NCBI GenBank assembly: GCA_018970845.1
Contig: JAGWVO010000171.1
Span: 1 to 7,606, forward strand
Direction of reading: 5' to 3'
DNA: 7,606 nucleotides
DNA from: Planctomycetota bacterium
Lineage (GTDB): Bacteria; Planctomycetota; Planctomycetia; Gemmatales; Gemmataceae
Under the pieces are notes generated by a model. The model was not told the DNA's origin. It did no database searches and saw only the letters and a list, made by a program, of their open reading frames with translations. This document shows, one piece after another, positions 1 to 5,298 of the stretch (position 1 is its first letter; each line of letters starts with the position of its first letter). A program made the translations under genes and the position numbers.

Positions 1-1008
1 CGGGCGAACATCATTCACGCAGCTGCCAAGCCCCGGATCCGGGTCGGCCAAATCGGCGTGGGCCACGCGCATGCCAGCAAGCTGGCGGCTTACAGGTCAT
101 CTCCCGACTACGAGGTTGTCGGTATCGCCGAAGCTGATGACAAGCTGCGCCAGCTGGCCGAGAAACAATCCGCCTTCAGCGGCCTCCGATTCATGACCCG
201 TGAGGAACTTCTGGCCACGCCGGGCCTTCAGGCGGTGCTTGTGGAAACCCGGGTCGGCGACTTGCTGGACAATGCCGAGGCCGCCATCGCCGCGGGAAAG
301 CATATCCACATCGACAAGCCGCCGGGGGAATCGCTGACCCGGTTCAGGAAAATCCTCGAGAACGCCGCGCGCAACAAGCTGATGGTGCAGATGGGATACA
401 TGTACCGGTACAACCCGGCGGTTGTCCTGCTGCGCGAGTTCCTCGCCAAGGGTTGGCTCGGCGACGTGTTCGAGGTCCACGCCGTCATGAGCAAGGTGGT
501 GGATCCCGCAAGCAGGAAATCTCTGGCCGCCTACAAGGGCGGCATGATGTTCGAGCTGGGTTGCCATCTCGTCGACCTGGTGGTGGGCGTTCTTGGAAAG
601 CCGGAGCAGGTTTTCGGCCTCAACCAGCATGTCGGGCCGCCGGACGACTCGCTGCTTGACAATTCGATGGCCGTCTTGACCTACCCCAAGGCGATCGCCA
701 GCGTGAAGACCACGGCGCTTGAGGTGAACGGTTTCGAACGCAGGCACATGGTGGTTTGCGGCACCAGGGGAACCTTCCACATCCAGCCGCTCGACAATCC
801 GGTGGCCAAGGTGACGCTGGAGGCGGATTGCCCCGGTTTCAAGAAGGGAACCCAGGAGTTGAAGTTTCCCAAATACATCCGCTATGTAGATGACGCCGCC
901 GACATGGCCGGGGTGATCCGTGGCGAGAAGCCCGACTCGTTCGGGCCGCGGCACGACCTCGCGGCGCAGGAAACGCTCCTGAAGGCCTGCGGACTTCCAG
1001 CAGGCTGA
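1..1008 (+). CDS. Gfo/Idh/MocA family NAD(P)-dependent oxidoreductase, 5' partial
   Basis: The frame is open from the first base, so the true start lies upstream of the window and 335 residues are visible. The product has the two-domain plan of Gfo/Idh/MocA sugar or inositol dehydrogenases. Near the visible N-terminus is a Rossmann strand and dinucleotide-binding turn, IRVGQIGVGHAHA (residues 13-25). A DKPPGES segment (visible residues about 105-111) corresponds to the family's EKP motif. The C-terminal alpha/beta domain carries GGMMFELGCHLVDL (about 180-193), whose histidine and aspartate match the family's catalytic positions. Substrate cannot be told from sequence. The visible leader RANIIHAAAKP ahead of the Rossmann strand could be the end of a Tat-type signal peptide, as in many planctomycete members, but the twin-arginine part would be outside the window. 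The gene is convergent with gyrB and functionally unrelated to the replication genes. A GTG at 58 is inside the Rossmann motif and is not a credible start. Confidence 0.88.
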   Translation, partial: RANIIHAAAKPRIRVGQIGVGHAHASKLAAYRSSPDYEVVGIAEADDKLRQLAEKQSAFSGLRFMTREELLATPGLQAVLVETRVGDLLDNAEAAIAAGKHIHIDKPPGESLTRFRKILENAARNKLMVQMGYMYRYNPAVVLLREFLAKGWLGDVFEVHAVMSKVVDPASRKSLAAYKGGMMFELGCHLVDLVVGVLGKPEQVFGLNQHVGPPDDSLLDNSMAVLTYPKAIASVKTTALEVNGFERRHMVVCGTRGTFHIQPLDNPVAKVTLEADCPGFKKGTQELKFPKYIRYVDDAADMAGVIRGEKPDSFGPRHDLAAQETLLKACGLPAG

Positions 1009-1043
1009 GGCGGCCAAAGCCCCCTGAATGATCCGGTTCGCCG

Positions 1044-3512
1044 TCACGACCCGTGGTAGTCGATTTCCTCCATCTGAAGGGCGTGCTTGTTGATGAAGTC
1101 ACGGCGCGGCTCAACCTTCTCCCCCATCAGGGTGCGGAACATCTCATCGGCCGCCGACGCATCCTCGAGCTTCACCTGCATCAGGGTTCGGTTGGATGGA
1201 TCGAGCGTGGTCTCCCAGAGTTCCTCGGGATCCATTTCGCCCAGCCCCTTGAAGCGGGTGATGGTCATGCCACGCTCGCCGACGCGTCGCAACTCGGAAA
1301 CCAGTTCGCGGAGGGTGACAAGAGGCTTGCGGTTGTCGCCGCACTCAAGGATAAGGCGGGGTTCCGGCTCGCGCCCGGCGATGCTCGCGGGTGGAACCAG
1401 GTCGCTGGGCAGCAGGCCGTGCTCTCCGAAGGTGGCCAACACGCCGTTGATGTCGTGGACTTCGTGCAGTTCCTGGAAGAAGAAGGCATCCTGCCCGGGC
1501 GCGGCTTCGCCGGCGGCCAGTTCGCGGCCGAGCTTCTTCTGGGTTTCCTCGCGGAAAGCGGCGGCTTCCGCGCGCGTGTGCCACCAGGCCTCGGTGCCCG
1601 CGGCGATGGTCTTGAACGCCGGCATGCCCCTGCCGTCGATCCGCGCCAGCATCGTGGGAAGCGCGATCCCCCGGCGCTCGAGCGTGACGAGGGCCTCGTC
1701 CAGCCGAGCGGCGCGCTCCGAAAGCGTCTTGAGGGCGGACCCCTCGACCATCCGAATGTTGCTGCCTCCCCCGGGCGGGCAGACCAGGAGCCTGGCGTCG
1801 CGCAGGCCGCGCTCGAGCAGCTCGGTTGTCATCTGCTCGCGGGTGGCTACATATCGGGCCTCCTTCTTCTGCTTGACCTTGTAGAGCGGCGGACGCGCCA
1901 CGAAGATGTGTCCGTTGGCCACCAACTGGCTCATTTGCCGATAGAAAAATGTAAGGAGCAGCGTGCGGATGTGCTGGCCGTCGACATCGGCGTCGGTCAT
2001 GATGATGACGCGGTTGTACCTCAGCCCCTTCCTGACATCCGGATACTCCTTCTCGTTGCCGATGTCGACGCCGATGGCCGAGATCAGCGCCGTGATCTCG
2101 TTGTTGTTGAGCAGGTTCTCGAGCCTGGCCTTCTCGACATTGAGCGGCTTGCCCCGCAGTGGCAGCACCGCCTGGATGCGGCGGTCGCGCCCGGCCTCGG
2201 CCGACCCGCCGGCCGAATCTCCCTCGACCAGGAACAACTCGCTCTCGTCGCGGTTGCGGCTGGTGCAGTCGAACAGCTTGCCGGGAAGCCCGCCGCCGCT
2301 CAGGATGCTCTTGCGGTCCTTGAGGGCCTTGCGCGCCTTGGCGGCGGCCTCACGGGCCTCGGCCGCCAGGATCACCTTGGTGACGATCTTCTTGGCTTCC
2401 GCCGGATTCTCCTCGAGGTAGCGCGACAGGACTTCGTTCATGGCAGTCTGCACGGCGCCATCGACATCGGAGTTGAGCAGCCTGATCTTGTTCTGGCTCT
2501 CGAACTGCGGCTCGGGATGCTGGATGGAGACGATGGCGGTAACTCCCTCGCGGTAGTCCTCGCCCACCGGCTTGATGTCCTTGAACAGGCCGGCTTTCTC
2601 ACCGTAGGCGCCGATTGTGCGGGTGAGGCTCGTGCGGAAGCCCGACAGGTGCGTGCCACCCACGGGATTGTGGGCGTTGTTGGCGTAGCATCGAACGCGC
2701 TCGTCGTCGTTGCGGGTGTACTGGAGCGCCACCTCCACGCGGATGTGGTCAACCTGCCTGTCGACGACGATCACCGGATGGATCACATCCTCGGCGCGGT
2801 TGAGATAGGAGACGTATTCTCCCACGCCTCCCATGAAGCAGTAGGTTTCCTCCCTGTTGACGCGGGCGTCCTTCAGGTGGAAGGAAAGCCCCTTGTTGAG
2901 GAAGGCGAGTTCCCTGAGGCGGTTCTCGAGGGTGTCGAAGTCGAAGGTGAGGTCGCCGAAGATCTCCGGGTCGGGCATGAATTGCACCTGGGTGCCGGTG
3001 CCCCTGGCGGCGCCGATGTCGGTGACATCGGAGACCGCCTTACCCTTCTCATAGCGCTGCTGGTAGGTGCGCCCGTCGCGGCGCACCTGGGCCTCTGTCC
3101 ACCGTGACAGCGCCGTGACGGCCTTGGCGCCCATGCCGTGCAGGCCGGCGCTGGTGCGGTAGGTGTTCTTGTCGAACTTGGCCCCGGCGCCCACGGTGGT
3201 CATGACGACCTCGAGCGTGGGCCGCCCGGCGGTGGGGTGCATGTCGACGGGGATGCCGCGGCCGTCGTCGCGCACGAGGACGCTGCCGTCGACGTCGATT
3301 TGCACGTGGACGGTCTTGCAGTGGCCCGCGAGGGCCTCGTCGACGGAATTATAAACCAATTCGTAAACCAAATGGTGCAAACCGCCGCTCGAGACATCGC
3401 CGATGTAAACGCCTGGCCTGCGGCGGATATGGTCGGCGTCGCGCAGGATCTGCACGTTGCCGCCGCTGTAGTCTCCGTCCGGACCTGGTTGGGACCCCGC
3501 GTCACCGCTCAT
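1044..3512 (-). CDS. gyrB: DNA gyrase subunit B
   Basis: This is the ATPase subunit of the type IIA topoisomerase that introduces negative supercoils with GyrA. Numbering is from the first of two adjacent Met codons (823 aa form). The GHKL ATPase has YELVYNSVDEALAGHC (about 51-66; E52 and N56 match the catalytic Glu and Mg-binding Asn), DDGRGIP (83-89), the lid GLHGMGAKAVTALS (124-137) and the QNK loop (341-343; QTK in most gyrases). The TOPRIM domain has EGDSAGGSAE (431-440), PLRGKPLNVEKA (452-463) and DADVDG (508-513). RFKGLGEMDPEELW (754-767) marks the tail. About 170 residues are inserted between TOPRIM and tail, as in many Gram-negative gyrases. GGGAGG (3519-3524, minus strand) lies 3 nt before the ATG at 3515 but 6 nt before the ATG at 3512, so I prefer 3512. 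It is the last gene of dnaN-dciA-gyrB and converges with the oxidoreductase 35 bp away. Confidence 0.97.
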   Translation of the reverse strand: MSGDAGSQPGPDGDYSGGNVQILRDADHIRRRPGVYIGDVSSGGLHHLVYELVYNSVDEALAGHCKTVHVQIDVDGSVLVRDDGRGIPVDMHPTAGRPTLEVVMTTVGAGAKFDKNTYRTSAGLHGMGAKAVTALSRWTEAQVRRDGRTYQQRYEKGKAVSDVTDIGAARGTGTQVQFMPDPEIFGDLTFDFDTLENRLRELAFLNKGLSFHLKDARVNREETYCFMGGVGEYVSYLNRAEDVIHPVIVVDRQVDHIRVEVALQYTRNDDERVRCYANNAHNPVGGTHLSGFRTSLTRTIGAYGEKAGLFKDIKPVGEDYREGVTAIVSIQHPEPQFESQNKIRLLNSDVDGAVQTAMNEVLSRYLEENPAEAKKIVTKVILAAEAREAAAKARKALKDRKSILSGGGLPGKLFDCTSRNRDESELFLVEGDSAGGSAEAGRDRRIQAVLPLRGKPLNVEKARLENLLNNNEITALISAIGVDIGNEKEYPDVRKGLRYNRVIIMTDADVDGQHIRTLLLTFFYRQMSQLVANGHIFVARPPLYKVKQKKEARYVATREQMTTELLERGLRDARLLVCPPGGGSNIRMVEGSALKTLSERAARLDEALVTLERRGIALPTMLARIDGRGMPAFKTIAAGTEAWWHTRAEAAAFREETQKKLGRELAAGEAAPGQDAFFFQELHEVHDINGVLATFGEHGLLPSDLVPPASIAGREPEPRLILECGDNRKPLVTLRELVSELRRVGERGMTITRFKGLGEMDPEELWETTLDPSNRTLMQVKLEDASAADEMFRTLMGEKVEPRRDFINKHALQMEEIDYHGS

Positions 3513-3886
3513 CATCTGCCTCCCTTTTCTTCCGCCTGGCCGTTGCCGGCGCTGATTTTCCCGGCGCGGAACTTGATCGCCGTGATTCGTGTTCCCTTGA
3601 GTTTCCCATTGAGCGCCTCAAGCAGCGCCTCCCTGTGGAAGCCCGACAGCTCGGCCAACAGGGCCGATCCATCGACGACAACCTCCAGCGTGCCCCGCCT
3701 GGGATTGCCCGGCAGCGTCCGCCTCGCCGCGGCCTCGCCCGCCACCGAAACAACCGCAAGCCTCCAAGCCTCGTCCAGCTCGCTCCTTGCCGTCCTCTGG
3801 CCCCACCCCCGGGCGACGAACAACTTCGCCAAAATTTCAGACAACCTCTCGGGTCCCCTCTCGGGCTGGTCGTAGCGGGGCGCCAT
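3512..3886 (-). CDS. dciA: DciA (DUF721) replicative helicase loader/operator
   Basis: This 124-residue protein matches the DUF721/DciA pattern. A short N-terminal helix (LSEILAKLFVARGWG, about 15-29) is followed by a conserved Trp region (ELDEAWRLAVVSVAGE, W41), then a strand-rich segment (GTLEVVVDGSALLAELSG, about 65-82) and a helix ending in IKFRAGKI. DciA is the ancestral partner that assists loading of the DnaB helicase in bacteria lacking DnaC or DnaI. The position between dnaN and gyrB is the classical location of this family. The ATG at 3886 lies 7 bp after the dnaN stop, so the genes are probably co-transcribed and perhaps translationally coupled; no good Shine-Dalgarno precedes it. 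The stop overlaps the gyrB start. The C-terminal tail (NGQAEEKGGR) is polar and probably disordered. I see no zinc motif or transmembrane segment. The family call rests on motif pattern plus synteny, since the family is poorly conserved in sequence. Confidence 0.85.
   Translation of the reverse strand: MAPRYDQPERGPERLSEILAKLFVARGWGQRTARSELDEAWRLAVVSVAGEAAARRTLPGNPRRGTLEVVVDGSALLAELSGFHREALLEALNGKLKGTRITAIKFRAGKISAGNGQAEEKGGR
3519..3524 (-). promoter_or_regulatory. Shine-Dalgarno GGGAGG deciding the gyrB start
   Basis: GGGAGG on the minus strand is the best ribosome-binding site in the window. It is 3 nt from the ATG at 3515 and 6 nt from the ATG at 3512. The second spacing is the more usual, favouring initiation at 3512, where the dciA stop and gyrB start share one base (TGATG). 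It lies inside the dciA coding sequence, so gyrB translation is probably coupled to dciA. Confidence 0.6.
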
Positions 3887-3893
3887 CGGCGTC

Positions 3894-5003
3894 TCAGCTC
3901 AAGGGCATCACAAGGTACAAGAACGATTCACCCAGTCGGAAAAGCGCCGGGTGGTTTCCGTCGATCAGGTCCACCTCGAGCGGCGCGTCCGCCGGCAACT
4001 GCTTGAGCATGTCGAGAAGGTACTGGGGATTGAACGCGATGCTCACGGAGGGGCCCTGGTGCTCGATGGGCAGCTCAACCTTGCTCTTGCCGCCGGTTCC
4101 ATGCGCGGCCTGAAGCGAGAGCTTGCCGGGATTGAAATTCAGGACGAGCTTGCGGGTCTCGTCGTCCACCATGATCGCCGCCTGGCGAACCGCTGAGAAC
4201 AGGGCACCCGCCTGGAGGGGAATCTTGGCGGTGATCTTCTCCCGCTTGGGAATCACGGCCTTGTAATCGGGAAACCGTCCCTCGACGAGGCGGGTTGAAA
4301 GAACCGACCGGCCGGTGCGGAAGAGCGCCTCGGAAGGGCGGAGCACGACGCGGATTTCCTCCTCGTCGTCGAGCAGGTTGCGCTCCAGGGCGTGCATGGC
4401 CTTGCTGGGAATGATGGCGGTGCCGTTGGCCTTCACGCCGCTGGCTGATCCGGTGGCCATGGCCAGTCGACGGCCGTCGGTGGCCACGAGCCTCGCGTTG
4501 CCATCCGACTCGAGGCTCCAGTGCACGCCTGTCATCGTGAAACGGGCGGTTTCGGAGGCGCAGGCGAAGGTTGTGCGGCGAATCATCTCACGAAGAGGGC
4601 CCGCGGTGAGGGTTGCGCCCCCTTCGGCGTCGAGGTCGGGCAAGTCGGGAAACTGGTCGGGATCCTCGAAGGGCAATTCATACTCGAGGCTTCCGCCGCT
4701 CACGGCGATGCCGCTGCCGGCGACCCGGTCGCATTCGATCTCCAGTTCAGGAACACGGGCCTCGCGAAGGATGGAAACGATGCGGGATGCCGGCAGCAAG
4801 GCCTGGCCGCCCTGGAGAACATTGACTCCGGCCACTTCAAGCCGAAGGCCAAGTTCCAAGTCGGTGGCTTGAAGAGTCACGCGGCCGGGTTCCGCGACAA
4901 TCTTGATGTTCGCAAGCACCGGCTTGATGTCCTTGGTGGGCAGGACGGAAGAAGCCAGTTGGCATCCTTGAAGAAGGCTTTCGCGCTGGCAGATCAACTT
5001 CAT
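3894..5003 (-). CDS. dnaN: DNA polymerase III beta subunit (sliding clamp)
   Basis: This is the ring-forming processivity clamp, a dimer of three-domain subunits, that tethers DNA polymerase III and other enzymes to DNA. The 369-residue product has the usual length. It starts MKLICQRESLLQGCQLASSVLPTKDIKPVLANIKI, the standard beginning of clamp domain 1. It continues with ATDLELGLRL, LVATDGRRLAMA (domain 2, the usual ATDGHRLA segment), VEGRFPDYKAVIPK (domain 3 start) and the C-terminal FLYLVMPLS, which matches the YVVMPM end that forms the client-peptide pocket. The frame extends to 5075, but I chose the ATG at 5003 because the homologous N-terminus starts there and GAGGA (5014-5018, minus strand) lies about 10 nt upstream. 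It heads the dnaN-dciA-gyrB cluster and follows the putative origin. Confidence 0.97.
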   Translation of the reverse strand: MKLICQRESLLQGCQLASSVLPTKDIKPVLANIKIVAEPGRVTLQATDLELGLRLEVAGVNVLQGGQALLPASRIVSILREARVPELEIECDRVAGSGIAVSGGSLEYELPFEDPDQFPDLPDLDAEGGATLTAGPLREMIRRTTFACASETARFTMTGVHWSLESDGNARLVATDGRRLAMATGSASGVKANGTAIIPSKAMHALERNLLDDEEEIRVVLRPSEALFRTGRSVLSTRLVEGRFPDYKAVIPKREKITAKIPLQAGALFSAVRQAAIMVDDETRKLVLNFNPGKLSLQAAHGTGGKSKVELPIEHQGPSVSIAFNPQYLLDMLKQLPADAPLEVDLIDGNHPALFRLGESFLYLVMPLS

Positions 5004-5053
5004 GCTGTGTCTGTCCTCACTTGATGCCATGGGCCGGAATCGATCATTCAACC

Positions 5054-5084
5054 ATTCTACTGATTTTCCATTCATTCATGACAA
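5054..5084 (-). promoter_or_regulatory. Possible sigma70-type promoter for dnaN
   Basis: On the minus strand TTGTCA (5084-5079) and TAGAAT (5059-5054) each match the -35 and -10 consensus at 5 of 6 positions. The spacer is 19 bp, longer than the optimal 17. A start near 5047 would give a leader of about 44 nt before the dnaN ATG. The region is AT-rich, so chance matches are easy, and the sigma preferences of this organism are unknown. Confidence 0.28.
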
Positions 5085-5120
5085 TGATGGGCGAGGAATT
5101 CCCTGACACCCTCGGTTCTG

Positions 5121-5170
5121 TCTCAACAATTCTCCAAGTTCTTAAATCAATTGGATTTGTGATTTACAGA
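5121..5170. other. AT-rich stretch, candidate DNA unwinding element
   Basis: By direct count 35 of 50 bases are A or T, against clearly GC-rich genes on both sides. It is separated from the first 9-mer of the left block by about 16 bp that include CCCGGGG (5174-5180). A second AT-rich segment, 5041-5090, has 32 of 50 A/T and carries repeated CATTCA words. An easily melted tract beside initiator boxes on the dnaN side is the usual DUE position. Melting has not been shown. Confidence 0.45.
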
Positions 5171-5186
5171 CAACCCGGGGAAAACC

Positions 5187-5217
5187 TGTTCGCACACTGT
5201 TCGTGGGATGTTCACGG
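5187..5217 (+). repeat. Three 9-mers at 11-bp spacing, plus-strand orientation (candidate DnaA boxes)
   Basis: TGTTCGCAC (5187-5195), TGTTCGTGG (5198-5206) and TGTTCACGG (5209-5217) start exactly 11 bp apart, about one helical turn, so bound proteins would sit on the same face. Shifted by one base, CTGTTCGCA (5186-5194) and ATGTTCACG (5208-5216) match TTRTNCACA at 7 of 9 positions, failing mainly at the outer positions. A related AGTTCACGA follows at 5229-5237 out of strict phase. Identification as initiator sites is inference. Confidence 0.55.
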
Positions 5218-5228
5218 CTGAAGGCGGA

Positions 5229-5237
5229 AGTTCACGA
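5229..5237 (+). repeat. Additional related 9-mer AGTTCACGA
   Basis: This site shares GTTCACG with the unit at 5209-5217 and starts 20 bp after it, slightly short of two 11-bp steps. It has the same orientation as the left block. A single 9-mer of this similarity could be chance; its position inside the cluster is the main support. Confidence 0.35.
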
Positions 5238-5245
5238 GCGCCACC

Positions 5246-5268
5246 GCTGTCGACACGCCGTCGACAGC
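5246..5268. repeat. Perfect 9-bp inverted repeat, 5-nt spacer
   Basis: GCTGTCGAC (5246-5254) and GTCGACAGC (5260-5268) are exact reverse complements around ACGCC. The arms can form a stem of 9 bp in either strand, or offer a two-fold symmetric protein site. The repeat lies between the plus-oriented and minus-oriented 9-mer blocks, and its arms contain TGTCGAC, a relative of the TGTCCAC core, so it may also be a pair of degenerate boxes pointing at each other. No T-run follows on either strand, so it is not a standard intrinsic terminator. Confidence 0.75.
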
Positions 5269-5298
5269 CATGAACAGTCCGTGGACATGTCATGAACG
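5268..5298 (-). repeat. Three 9-mers at 11-bp spacing, minus-strand orientation (candidate DnaA boxes)
   Basis: Read on the minus strand the units are CGTTCATGA (5298-5290), TGTCCACGG (5287-5279) and TGTTCATGG (5276-5268), again exactly 11 bp apart. They point towards the left block across the central inverted repeat. ATGTCCACG (5288-5280) matches TTRTNCACA at 7 of 9. The outermost unit overlaps the dnaA stop codon at 5290-5292, so the array extends into the coding sequence. Confidence 0.55.

Larger units (their letters stand above)
5004..5298. other. Putative chromosomal replication origin (oriC) between dnaA and dnaN
   Basis: This 286-bp non-coding gap separates the dnaA homologue from dnaN, the commonest place for a bacterial oriC. 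It holds an AT-rich half on the dnaN side (about 5041-5172) and a repeat-rich half on the dnaA side (5186-5298). The repeat half contains two opposed blocks of 9-mers with exact 11-bp periodicity and a perfect 9-bp inverted repeat between them. This is the layout expected of initiator boxes next to an unwinding element. No perfect TTATCCACA box occurs; the best matches have 7 of 9 positions of TTRTNCACA. Assignment as oriC is inference from synteny and architecture. Confidence 0.65.

Noticed and set aside
1009..1043. Bidirectional terminator between the converging genes
   Set aside because: Only a 3-bp GGC/GCC pairing could be found in the 35-bp gap and there is no T-tract.
97..1047. A 316-codon minus-strand frame opposite the oxidoreductase
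   Set aside because: It mirrors the real gene frame, has a His/Arg/Leu-rich shadow composition and no recognisable motif.
1053..3107. A 684-codon open frame on the plus strand opposite gyrB
   Set aside because: It is fully antisense to an unmistakable gyrB, is typical of long shadow frames in GC-rich genes, and its translation is low-complexity and shows no family I recognise.
5246..5268. Intrinsic terminator for the desulfurase-dnaA transcript
   Set aside because: The stem is strong but no U-run follows on the minus strand; the next bases are GGTGGCGCTC.
5004..5289. A small gene, tRNA or riboswitch in the dnaA-dnaN gap
   Set aside because: No cloverleaf or riboswitch core was visible, and the 66-codon plus-strand frame at 5021-5221 covers the AT-rich and repeat region with no homology or ribosome site.
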